64,000 bases of DNA from Tardiphaga sp052076105 (lineage in GTDB: Bacteria > Pseudomonadota > Alphaproteobacteria > Rhizobiales > Xanthobacteraceae), in NCBI RefSeq assembly GCF_052076105.1, contig NZ_CP197245.1, forward strand, positions 5,952,001 through 6,016,000, read 5' to 3'. Each line of letters opens with the position of its first letter. The first letter of the stretch is position 1. Positions 9,324-17,394 of this stretch are shown one piece after another. Position numbers and translations under genes: made by a program. Under the pieces are notes generated by a model, which was given only the letters and a program-made list of their open reading frames with translations, did not search any database and had not been told where the DNA came from.

Positions 9324-9513
9324 TCCCGGGAAGTCGGCGACCGTTGTTAAGGTGTTGTTAACGACATCCGGTATTCGAGCCCCTCGATCTGAGGTTGAAC
9401 GAACTTCTTAGCTACCGGAGTTCAAATACACTTGTACCTGCGAATGACATTGCCGTTGTAACGAAGGCAGCCGCCATCGTGCTCGCGCGGCTCCCGTGAT
9501 CGAAGGTCGTTTC

Positions 9514-12138
9514 ATGCCCACAAGTCCTGTCGGCCAGCCCAGTGAAGCCGCGAAAGCGCTGTTCTCGGCGTTCGAACAGGCGGTCGATGCTGTTGTCATC
9601 ACGGGTGTCGACAACGCGATCCGGCACTTCAATGCCGCGGCCGAGCGGATGTGGGGATATCACCGCGACGACGTCATCGGTCGGCAGGTCAGCTTCCTTG
9701 TGCCGCCCGACATGCGCGAACATCTCGACGGGGCGATCGCGGCGATGGATCCGCAGGTGGCGGTCAAGGGGCGCCGCGAATTCAGGATCAGCCGCAAGGA
9801 CGGGAGCGAGGCCTGGGGCGCGTTCTCGATCTCCCGCGTCGATTACGCCGGCAAGACGCTCTACATCAACTTCATCCGCGACGTGACGGACGAGGTTCAT
9901 GGGCGCGAGCAAAATGCACTGATGGCACTAGTTGCCGAAAAGACCGACCGTGTCGTGATGGTCTCCAAACGCGACATGACCATCGTCTATGTCAACGACG
10001 CTTTCACGGAGCTGTTCGGATACACGCTCGCGGAAGCGATGGGCAAACATCCCCGGGATCTGCTGACCGGAGAATATACCGACAACGAAACGCTGGAGCG
10101 GTTTCAAGCGCAGATCGATGCCGAAGGACACGGGCAAGAGGATATCCTTGTCTATGACAAGGATGGTCACGAGATCTGGATCTCGAGCACCGTCAACGCA
10201 GGCCGCAATGAAGCCGGCGAGGTCGAGCATCTGGTCGCAGTGCTCGACGACATCACCGAGAGCAAGCAGGTCAATTCGCTGCAGCATCACGTGCTGGAAA
10301 ATCTCGCCAACGACATGCCGGTCGTGGATGTGATTGGCGATCTCTGCCACCGCGTCGAAGCCATCGCGCCTGATATCGTCTCGTCGGTGTTGCATGTGGA
10401 TGCGGAAGGTCGGCTCCATCCTCTCGGCGGCCCCAGCCTTCCGCCGACCTTCGCGCCCCTCATTGACGGGTTGGCCATCGGCGCCGATGTCGGGTCCTGC
10501 GGCGCGGCGGCCTTTCTCGGCCATGCGGTGTTGGCCACCGATATCGCCACGGATCCGCGGTGGCTGCCCTATAACAGCCTGCCGCTGGAAGCCGGCTTGC
10601 GCGCCTGTTGGTCGACGCCGATCAAGGCGCGGGATGGTCGTGTGATCGGCGCCTTTGCCTTCTACTTCCGCGAGACACGCGGCCCGACGCGCTGGCACCA
10701 GACCATTGTCGATGCCTGTGTGCATCTCTGCGCGCTGGCCATTGAACGGCACGAGGCCCGCAGCGAAATCGCGCGTCTGGCCTATTTCGATGCGCTGACC
10801 GGCCTGCCGAACCGCGCGCAACTAAGCCAGATCCTGACGGGGCTGATCGACAAGAGCAAGTCGCGGGACCGCATTGCCGTGATGTTCCTCGATATCGATC
10901 ACTTCAAGGACGTCAACGACACGCTCGGTCATTCCATCGGCGACGAGTTGCTGGTCGCGGTCACGCAGCGGCTGTGCAAGCAGATTCGGCCAGCGGATAC
11001 GCTGAGCCGGCAGGGCGGCGACGAATTCGTGATCGTGCTGCCGAATTGCGATGTCGAAGGCGCCGCCTTGATCGCCAGCCGCCTGCTCGAGACATTGCTG
11101 CCGCCCATGCAGCTTGGCGCCAAGCTGGTGCCGGTATCGGCCAGCATCGGCGTCAGCATCTATCCCGACAATGCCGGTGATATCGACGGTCTGCTCAAAC
11201 ATGCCGATGCGGCGATGTATCAGGCCAAGCAGGCCGGCCGCTCGACCTATCGTTTCTTCAGTGCGGAGATGAACCGCGTCAGCGAGGAGCGGCTCGCCTT
11301 CAGCACGGCGCTGCGCAATGCCATCGTGCAGGGAGCGCTGCGGCTTCACTATCAGCCGCAGGTGCGCGCCGACGGTCGCCTTTACGGTGTCGAGGCGCTG
11401 GCCCGCTGGTCCGATCCGGTGCTCGGCGAAGTGCCGCCGTCGAAATTCATTCCGCTCGCGGAAGAATACGGGCTGATCGAGCTGATTGGCACCTGGTCGC
11501 TGCGCGAGGCCTGCCGGCAGGTCGCGGCCTGGCGCAAAAATGGCATCGACGTGCCCGGCGTCTCGGTCAACCTGTCGCCGATCAATTTCCAGAATGGCGA
11601 TCTCGCCACGCTGGTCGGCGAGGTGATCGCCGAGAACGGTCTGTCGCCGGACATGCTGATGCTGGAGGTCACCGAAGGCGTGGTGATGAGCGAGCATTCG
11701 ACCGCCGTCGAGACTATGGAGAAAATTCGCAAGTCCGGCGTGCGGCTGTCGATGGATGATTTCGGCACCGGCTATTCCAGCCTCAGCCGTCTCACGCATC
11801 TGCCGATCCGTGAGTTGAAGATCGATCGCAGCTTCATGCGTGGTCTTGAAAGCGAGGCGAGCGCGCTGGCGATTACCCGCGCCATCATACGCGTCGGCCA
11901 GAGCCTCGACATGATCGTGGTGGCCGAGGGCGTCGAGACCGACGGGCAGCGCCGGATTCTCACCGAACTCGGCTGCGACGTGATCCAGGGCTTCGTCTAT
12001 TCGCCGGCGCTGTCGGTGCCGGATTTCGAACTCTGGCTCGCTGCTCACGAAATGTCGCGTGCCGCCGCGAGCTTGAGCGATATGCGGCGTCAGGCGGAGC
12101 GGACGCGCAGTGCCGTTCCCGTCAGGCGAATCCCCTGA
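9514..12138 (+). CDS. PAS-PAS-GAF-GGDEF-EAL cyclic-di-GMP signalling protein (copy 2)
   Basis: An 874-residue paralogue of the preceding gene with the same domain order and shared blocks such as HFNAAAER.WGY, GPSLP, GADVGSCG and RELKIDRSFMRG. GGDEF is intact at 501-505 and EAL at 627-629. The ATG at 9514 has AAGG eight bases upstream; a GTG at 9496 is an alternative. A 190-base gap separates the copies, leaving room for a separate promoter. It ends 3 bases from the stop of the convergent histidine kinase gene. Differences concentrate in the PAS region, suggesting different signals with a common output. Confidence 0.9.
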   Translation: MPTSPVGQPSEAAKALFSAFEQAVDAVVITGVDNAIRHFNAAAERMWGYHRDDVIGRQVSFLVPPDMREHLDGAIAAMDPQVAVKGRREFRISRKDGSEAWGAFSISRVDYAGKTLYINFIRDVTDEVHGREQNALMALVAEKTDRVVMVSKRDMTIVYVNDAFTELFGYTLAEAMGKHPRDLLTGEYTDNETLERFQAQIDAEGHGQEDILVYDKDGHEIWISSTVNAGRNEAGEVEHLVAVLDDITESKQVNSLQHHVLENLANDMPVVDVIGDLCHRVEAIAPDIVSSVLHVDAEGRLHPLGGPSLPPTFAPLIDGLAIGADVGSCGAAAFLGHAVLATDIATDPRWLPYNSLPLEAGLRACWSTPIKARDGRVIGAFAFYFRETRGPTRWHQTIVDACVHLCALAIERHEARSEIARLAYFDALTGLPNRAQLSQILTGLIDKSKSRDRIAVMFLDIDHFKDVNDTLGHSIGDELLVAVTQRLCKQIRPADTLSRQGGDEFVIVLPNCDVEGAALIASRLLETLLPPMQLGAKLVPVSASIGVSIYPDNAGDIDGLLKHADAAMYQAKQAGRSTYRFFSAEMNRVSEERLAFSTALRNAIVQGALRLHYQPQVRADGRLYGVEALARWSDPVLGEVPPSKFIPLAEEYGLIELIGTWSLREACRQVAAWRKNGIDVPGVSVNLSPINFQNGDLATLVGEVIAENGLSPDMLMLEVTEGVVMSEHSTAVETMEKIRKSGVRLSMDDFGTGYSSLSRLTHLPIRELKIDRSFMRGLESEASALAITRAIIRVGQSLDMIVVAEGVETDGQRRILTELGCDVIQGFVYSPALSVPDFELWLAAHEMSRAAASLSDMRRQAERTRSAVPVRRIP

Positions 12139-12141
12139 CCT

Positions 12142-13740
12142 TTACCGCCTGTCGAGCATCTCGCGTACCTTGCCGCCGAGCGCGGCTTGCGTGATCGGCT
12201 TTTGCAGCAGCGACACGCCGGGATCGAGCCGGCCCTGATGCACGATGGCGTTGCGCGAATAGCCGGTCATGAACAGCACTTTCAGCTTTGGCAGCCGCTT
12301 CTGCATCTCGTCGGCCAATAGTCGCCCGTTCATGCCGGGCATCACGATATCGGTCAGCAGCAGGTCGAACGGCTCGGGGTCGGCAGAAAAATCGGCCAGC
12401 GCTGCGTTGGCATTGCCGGCCTCACGGACCTGATAGTTGAGACCTTCCAGCGTCTCGACCAGGTAGGACCGCACATCCGGATCGTCCTCCACCACCATCA
12501 CCGTTTCATTGCCCTTGCTGCCGACGACGCGCCTGTCGATCTCGGTCGACCGCTCCGTATGCTGCCTGCTGCGCGGCAGATAGACCTTGATGGTCGTGCC
12601 TTCACCGACCTCGCTATAGATCTTCACATGGCCGCCGGATTGCTTGACGAAGCCGTAGACCTGGCTCAGGCCGAGACCGGTGCCCTGTCCGGGCTCCTTG
12701 GTGGTGAAGAACGGGTCGAAGGCGCGCTCCTGCACGTCCTTTGGCATGCCCGGTCCGGTATCCGTCACCGAGATCAGGACATACTGCCCGATGACGATAT
12801 CGGAATGCTGCAGGGCGTAGATCTCGTCGATGAAGGCGTTGCTGGTTTCGATCGTCAGCTTGCCCGAGCCGGCCATGGCGTCGCGTGCATTGACCACGAG
12901 ATTGAGGATGGCGGCTTCCATCTGGCTCGGATCAACCTCGACCTGCCACAGCCCGGCGCCGCCGACGATTTCGAGATCGATATTCTCGCTCAATGTGCGC
13001 TGGAAGAAGTCCGACATGCCGTGGAGCAATCCGTTGACATTGATGGTCTTCGGGTCGAGCGGCTGCTTGCGTGCGAAAGCGAGTAGGCGCTGGGTCAGCA
13101 CCACGGCGCGTTGGGCGCCGCCGGCTGCGCTGGCAATGACGCGCCTGAGGCGATCGCGCGAGGACTCCGTCCAGGTCGAAATGCTGTGTTCGGCGATTTC
13201 GAGATTGCCGATGATGATGGTCAGCAGATTGTTGAAGTCATGGGCGACGCCGCCGGTGAGGTGACCGATCGCTTCCATCTTCTGCGTATGGCGCAGCATG
13301 TCCTCGGCCTCGCGCCGGTGCCGGCCCTCCTCGATCAGCGCCAGCTCGGTTTCGCGCAATTGCGCAGGCGAGGGGATCGCCAGCAGCCTCGGCAGCAGTG
13401 GCCATAGGATGGCTGCCGTAACGACCGAGGCGATGGCGGTGACCGCCTTGAGGATTCCTTCGGCGCCATAGGCCGGAACCCATAGCGTATAGATCGACAT
13501 CACATGGGTCAGGCCGCAGGCCATGATGAAGAGCGCGAAGGCCCAGAAGATCCAGCCGAACTCCACATCGCGGCGCTTCCAGACGAAGATCGTGAGGGCG
13601 ATGGGGATCGAGAAATAGGCCGCGGCGATCAGTGCATCCGAGCCGACGTGAAGCCAGATCAGGCCGGGATCCCACAACAGGCAAATGCCGTGTGGGGCGA
13701 ACATGGAACTATCGAGAAAGTTCTTGAGTGATGCCCACAT
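12142..13740 (-). CDS. hybrid sensor histidine kinase with ethylene-receptor-like membrane domain
   Basis: A 532-residue protein. The N-terminus (about 30-120) has three hydrophobic helices like the ethylene-binding domain of plant ETR1: the ETR1 residues Asp25, Tyr32, Ile62, Cys65 and His69 correspond to Asp35, Tyr42, Ile72, Cys75 and His79 at a constant offset of 10, including AYFSIP and CGxTH. It is followed by a histidine kinase core (His167 in AHDFNN; N box around 280-288; TDTGPGMP; GTGLGLS) and a receiver domain (Asp464 in TDIVMPG, Lys514). Cys75 and His79 match copper ligands in ETR1, so copper-dependent ethylene sensing is plausible but untested. A single-domain response regulator lies just upstream. 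Confidence 0.88.
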   Translation of the reverse strand: MWASLKNFLDSSMFAPHGICLLWDPGLIWLHVGSDALIAAAYFSIPIALTIFVWKRRDVEFGWIFWAFALFIMACGLTHVMSIYTLWVPAYGAEGILKAVTAIASVVTAAILWPLLPRLLAIPSPAQLRETELALIEEGRHRREAEDMLRHTQKMEAIGHLTGGVAHDFNNLLTIIIGNLEIAEHSISTWTESSRDRLRRVIASAAGGAQRAVVLTQRLLAFARKQPLDPKTINVNGLLHGMSDFFQRTLSENIDLEIVGGAGLWQVEVDPSQMEAAILNLVVNARDAMAGSGKLTIETSNAFIDEIYALQHSDIVIGQYVLISVTDTGPGMPKDVQERAFDPFFTTKEPGQGTGLGLSQVYGFVKQSGGHVKIYSEVGEGTTIKVYLPRSRQHTERSTEIDRRVVGSKGNETVMVVEDDPDVRSYLVETLEGLNYQVREAGNANAALADFSADPEPFDLLLTDIVMPGMNGRLLADEMQKRLPKLKVLFMTGYSRNAIVHQGRLDPGVSLLQKPITQAALGGKVREMLDRR

Positions 13741-13832
13741 CGCCTGCCCCTGCCGATAGCTGGTATCGTGGAACCAGCGTGACTGGGCGGTATGGAAGCG
13801 TCAAGCGTGAGCGCAATTGGGAACGGGGCTTA

Positions 13833-14243
13833 TCAGCGGCCGAATGCGCGGCCGGGGCTGGCGAATTCGGTCAGGGCGCCGATCACCTGGTGCTGCCGAT
13901 AGGGTTTGGGAATGAAGCGGCCGCCATTGGGCAGGTCGCTCTCGCCGATCCTGAAGTGGCCCGATGTCGCGATGATGCGAATGGGCGGCCAGCGATTGGC
14001 GACCGCATGGGCGAGCTTGAGCCCGTTCATCGAGCCGGGCATATCGATATCGGTAAAGATGATCCGGATATCGTTGCGCGCCTCGAGCAGGCGGATTGCG
14101 GCGTCAGCATCCTGCGCCTCGATCACCCGGAAACCGGCTTCCTCGATCATTTCGACCGCAAACATCCGCAGCAGCACATCGTCCTCGACGACGAGGACGG
14201 TGGCGGGGAGGGCGGTGTCGTTTGCGGTAGCGTCTTGGGCCAT
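13833..14243 (-). CDS. single-domain response regulator (receiver only)
   Basis: A 136-residue CheY-like protein: acidic pocket Glu20-Asp21-Asp22, phospho-acceptor Asp65 (IIFTDIDMPG), conserved Thr/Ser around TSGH and Lys113 (IPKPY). There is no output domain, so it probably acts by phosphotransfer or protein contact. The ATG at 14243 has AAGG upstream and places the receiver at the usual distance; an ATG at 14330 would add 29 residues of low-complexity sequence. It lies 92 bases upstream of the hybrid kinase on the same strand and is its most likely partner. Confidence 0.85.
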   Translation of the reverse strand: MAQDATANDTALPATVLVVEDDVLLRMFAVEMIEEAGFRVIEAQDADAAIRLLEARNDIRIIFTDIDMPGSMNGLKLAHAVANRWPPIRIIATSGHFRIGESDLPNGGRFIPKPYRQHQVIGALTEFASPGRAFGR

Positions 14244-14464
14244 GGGATTTGAACCTTGATCGCCGGTTCCATGGGCCACAGGGCCGGGATGGTTCGGGTC
14301 GAAAGCATCAGTCAGTCTGAACGTGATCATTCGGATACGAATATAGGTCGCGTAAAAACTGTTTTGGTTCGCATGTCTCTGCTAAGCGCGCTGCTCGCAC
14401 TTTCGTTCCGCAGCGCGCCAAAAAAATCCGTGAGAATGACGGAAAATCCGCGTCGGCCGTCAGC

Positions 14465-14923
14465 TCAGTCGTTCTTGCGCCCGGTATCGGTGCGGTCGCG
14501 GACCGTCTTGAACACGCCATGCGCCGTGGCGACCACGTGATCGTTCACGCTGACCTCGGTGCTCATGAAGATCAGGCTCTTGGTGGCGCGCAGGACCTTG
14601 GGCCGGGAGATCATCAGGTCGCCGATCCGGGCGGCATCGACGAAATAAGTATCCATCTGGACGGTGGCGAGCGCCTCCACCCCCGCAGCCTCGCGCGCCG
14701 CCATGCCGCAGCTCCGGTCGGCCAGCGTCATAACCGCCCCGCCCTGAACCACGCCGCGGCGGTTGCGGTGCTTGTCCTGGCCGAGAATGGCGAATTCGTT
14801 GATGCCATCGACGATCCGGTGCCACATCGGGCCGACGAAATGGATGAACCCGTCATCGTCCATGATGCTCCAGCCGGCGGCTTCGAGTTCAGCATTGGCC
14901 GCGTCAGTCGCCGCATCAGTCAT
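14465..14923 (-). CDS. PaaI-family hotdog-fold thioesterase
   Basis: A 152-residue protein with the hotdog thioesterase pattern: NRRGVVQGGAVMTLADRSCGMAA resembles the HGG-A-D helix region of PaaI/4HBT enzymes, followed by the strand VEALATVQMDTYFVDAARIGDLM. The family hydrolyses acyl- or aryl-CoA thioesters in the cytoplasm. The usual HGG histidine is replaced here (VQGG), as in some family members. No pathway gene is adjacent, so the substrate is unknown. It lies alone between the signalling block and a non-coding palindrome island. Confidence 0.8.
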   Translation of the reverse strand: MTDAATDAANAELEAAGWSIMDDDGFIHFVGPMWHRIVDGINEFAILGQDKHRNRRGVVQGGAVMTLADRSCGMAAREAAGVEALATVQMDTYFVDAARIGDLMISRPKVLRATKSLIFMSTEVSVNDHVVATAHGVFKTVRDRTDTGRKND

Positions 14924-15088
14924 GGATTGTCCTTCTCGCGAGATTTCGATGGGCTGGAGGGAGTGAGGGCTAGGTCATACAAAAGCACGGGACGGGTGGA
15001 TAGGACGTCGCAAGCCGTCCTTGCTGCGGGATCTGCATGGCTCGTCGCTCGTTATTCCGGGAGGTGCGCTTGGCTCGTCATTCTCCAC

Positions 15089-15144
15089 CGTCATTCCGGG
15101 TTCGGTCCCGTCGCCTGCGGCGCCGGTCCCGCCCCGGAATGACG
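15089..15144. repeat. short inverted repeat (CGTCATTCCGGG type)
   Basis: Twelve-base arms CGTCATTCCGGG (15089-15100) and CCCGGAATGACG (15133-15144) enclose a GC-rich loop. It is one of several palindromes in the island 14924-16158, which holds no convincing gene. A half-copy of the same arm occurs at about 19638-19648, next to the other repeat family. Confidence 0.7.
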
Positions 15145-15170
15145 AGTGTGGGCCGCGCTGACCTCTCCGC

Positions 15171-15312
15171 GTCGTCCCCGCGTAGCACGCCGAAGGCGTG
15201 CGCGGGGCGGGGACCCACAACCACGGTCAGTGTGATTGAAGCGGCAGAGTTACAACGATAGCACTCTCACCAGTTCTCCAGCGTGTATGGGTCCCCGCCT
15301 GCGCGGGGACGA
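15171..15312. repeat. dispersed palindromic repeat (GTCCCCGC family), copy A
   Basis: Two complementary halves: GTCGTCCCCGCG..GCGGGGACCCACAACC on the left and GTATGGGTCCCCGCCTGCG..GGGGACGAC on the right, with a small hairpin GCACGCCGAAGGCGTGC (15185-15201) inserted in the left half. A second copy with the same ends is at 19667-19782. Structure and recurrence fit a non-autonomous palindromic repeat. Confidence 0.75.
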
Positions 15313-15353
15313 CAGCGGAGAGGTTCGGGTCAAACATTTTTTCCTATCGCCCG

Positions 15354-15381
15354 TTGACAATATCCCTTTATTGATTATATT
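15354..15381 (+). promoter_or_regulatory. strong sigma-70-like promoter before a non-coding element
   Basis: TTGACA (15354-15359), a 16-base spacer and TATATT (15376-15381) form a near-consensus housekeeping promoter in an AT-rich stretch within GC-rich surroundings. Transcription would begin near 15388 and run into the structured non-coding element. No start codon with a convincing SD and conserved protein follows. Confidence 0.65.
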
Positions 15382-15905
15382 CCCCACTGTCCTGCCCCAC
15401 CGAGAGGGGCGATCGCGATCGTCACGTTCGCGGGGCAGGGTGCGGTGGACGCCGGAGATGCGGCGTTACGCGGTTTGGGGGTGACGTCTGTCTTCGGGCA
15501 GGACGGATCTGCGCCAGCACTGCCACTGGCAAGGAGACGGCCGACCCTGGGATGGAAAGACCCCTGGACAGTGTGACGGACGACCAAATCGAAACGCGTC
15601 CGGCTCAAGTGCTTGAGGCTCCCTTCCCATCGCCTTGGGACTTTAATTCGGTGATCGGATCGTTCGCTGAGGCAAAGTGCAAGCAAGTCGAAAAAACACC
15701 GCAGGCGGAACGCTGGGCACTTGCCTGACGCTTCCGAAAGTCCTGATGCACATTACCCTTGCGGAAGACCGCATTCGCATCAGGCCCAAGGGTGCAACGG
15801 GCACCCGGCGTTCCGCACGCCCTCTCACAAGGGGGCGGGAATGCAGCAGACGACGGCGCCCCCGCGCCGCAAACAACAGGGGTGATGACGCATGCCTGAA
15901 GCGCA
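15382..15905 (+). ncRNA. structured non-coding repeat element typical of Bradyrhizobiaceae (candidate RNA)
   Basis: About 520 bases without a believable gene but with ordered hairpins: CCTGCCCC/GGGGCAGG at 15391-15439 around a GCGATCGCGATCG core, GGGTGC-AACGG-GCACCC at 15790-15806, and a long stem GCGTTCC/GGAATGC at 15808-15844 capped by GCCC/GGGGC. From memory, segments such as the CCGAGAGGGGCGATCGCGAT start and the 'gcacccggcgttcc...cgccctct' end resemble a repeated element often mis-annotated as small hypothetical proteins in Bradyrhizobium and relatives. A consensus-like promoter lies directly upstream, suggesting it is transcribed. Boundaries are approximate. Confidence 0.5.
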
Positions 15906-15965
15906 GTGGCTGTTTGACAGTTGAATCAGGAGAGACGTGGCGCCCGTGGTCACGACATACTCAGT

Positions 15966-16052
15966 CGTCATGCGCGGGCTTGTCCCGCGTATCCACGTCT
16001 TGGCGACATCCACAGCAAGGCGTGGATGGCCGGGACAAGCCCGGCCATGACG
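15966..16052. repeat. palindromic repeat (CGTCATG..GGGCTTGTCCCG family)
   Basis: Inverted arms of about 32 bases with few mismatches: the left starts CGTCATGCGCGGGCTTGTCC and the right ends GGACAAGCCCGGCCATGACG, with ATCCACG/CGTGGAT near the centre. It is a typical dispersed intergenic palindrome of this bacterial family and lies between the candidate RNA element and the oxidoreductase gene. Confidence 0.8.
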
Positions 16053-16158
16053 TGGTGATAGACCTGAGAGCATCGCGAAGCTTGCTTCGCGCGCTCCGGC
16101 CATGACGACCGAGAGCGTTATGCGAGATCGTAAGGACGAGGACCAGAAAGGATGCGAA

Positions 16159-17160
16159 CTACACCTTCACCATCCGCTTGCCCCGGTTCTCACCGGCCAG
16201 CAAACCGATCAGTGCCCGCGGCGTGTTCTCCAGCCCGTCGATGACGTCTTCCTGCACCTTGAGTTTGCCCGCGGCGACCCAGGACTGCAGATCGGCCAAG
16301 GCCTTTTCGCGCTGGTTCATATAGTCCATCACGATGAAGCCCTGCATGATCAGGCGTTTCACCACGATGAGACCGGGCACACCACGCGGGCCGGTTGCGG
16401 AGGGGGCGCCGTCATATTGCGAGATGGCGCCGCAGCAGGCGATGCGGCCGTTGAGATTCATCTGTGCGAGACAGGCCTCGAGAATATCGCCGCCGACATT
16501 GTCGAAATACACATCGATGCCATTCGGTGCTGCCGCCTTCAGCGCCTTGAACACCGCGCCGTCCTTGTAGTCCACCGCGGCATCGAAGCCGAGTTCCTTG
16601 GTCAGCCAGTCGCATTTGTCCTTGCCGCCGGCGATGCCGATCACCCGGCAGCCCTTGATCTTGGCGATCTGGCCGACGATGGAGCCGACCGAGCCGGCCG
16701 CTGCCGAGACGACGACGGTCTCGCCGGCCTTGGGCTTGCCGACGTCCAGCAGACCGAAATAGGCCGTCAGTCCGGCGATGCCATAGACGCTGAGCAGATG
16801 TGTCATCGGTTCCATGCGTGGCATCTTGTTGAGATGCTTGGCCGGCACCGCCGCGTAATTCTGCCAGCCGGTGTCGCCGAACACGATGTCACCCGGCTTC
16901 AGCGCAGGCGACTTCGACGATACGACTTCGGCAATGCCGCCGCCCGCCATCACCGTATTGGCCTCGACCGCAGCGCGATAGGTCGCGCCATGCATCCATG
17001 CGCGATTGGCGGCATCAAGCGAGATGTAGCGCACGCGCAGCAGCGCTTCGCCATCCTTCGGTTCGGGAATCTGGCCCTTTGATAGTTTGAAATGTTCTAG
17101 CCCCAATTTTCCTGTGGGCTTTTCGACGAGCAGCACCTGATGATTCACGGTGTCGGTCAT
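16159..17160 (-). CDS. NADP-dependent medium-chain oxidoreductase (CurA/leukotriene B4 dehydrogenase-like)
   Basis: A 333-residue zinc-independent MDR-family reductase, likely reducing activated C=C bonds with NADPH. The Rossmann motif is visible as SAAAGSVGSIVGQIAKIKG, with GIAGGKDKC following, and NVGGDILEACLAQMNLNGRI is characteristic of the CurA/PTGR group. The ATG at 17160 has GGGAGA 9-14 bases upstream; a start at 17217 would add 19 unrelated residues. It is monocistronic, with no neighbouring pathway genes, so the physiological substrate remains open. Confidence 0.88.
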   Translation of the reverse strand: MTDTVNHQVLLVEKPTGKLGLEHFKLSKGQIPEPKDGEALLRVRYISLDAANRAWMHGATYRAAVEANTVMAGGGIAEVVSSKSPALKPGDIVFGDTGWQNYAAVPAKHLNKMPRMEPMTHLLSVYGIAGLTAYFGLLDVGKPKAGETVVVSAAAGSVGSIVGQIAKIKGCRVIGIAGGKDKCDWLTKELGFDAAVDYKDGAVFKALKAAAPNGIDVYFDNVGGDILEACLAQMNLNGRIACCGAISQYDGAPSATGPRGVPGLIVVKRLIMQGFIVMDYMNQREKALADLQSWVAAGKLKVQEDVIDGLENTPRALIGLLAGENRGKRMVKV

Positions 17161-17394
17161 GGCCGTTGTCTCCCTGTCTCTTCCTTTGTCGAAACTTGTT
17201 GCAGTCACCGCGTACAAAACAATCAGGCTGCACAGTTTTTATAGTTGGCGATGACGCTATGCGGCAGCGCGGCATTCCACAACGGCTATTTTCCGCCTGA
17301 TGATACCGAAACGGTACGCGGCTGACGAAGCTTGTTGCGCGCCCTGATCAATATGACAGACTGTCGCAGTTGGGAATGTGTAACGGGGGTCGAT

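Noticed and set aside
15375..15686. Open frame of 103 codons on the minus strand in the non-coding island
   Set aside because: It lies within the structured repeat element, opposite a strong promoter, has low-complexity composition and no SD; such frames are typical spurious calls.
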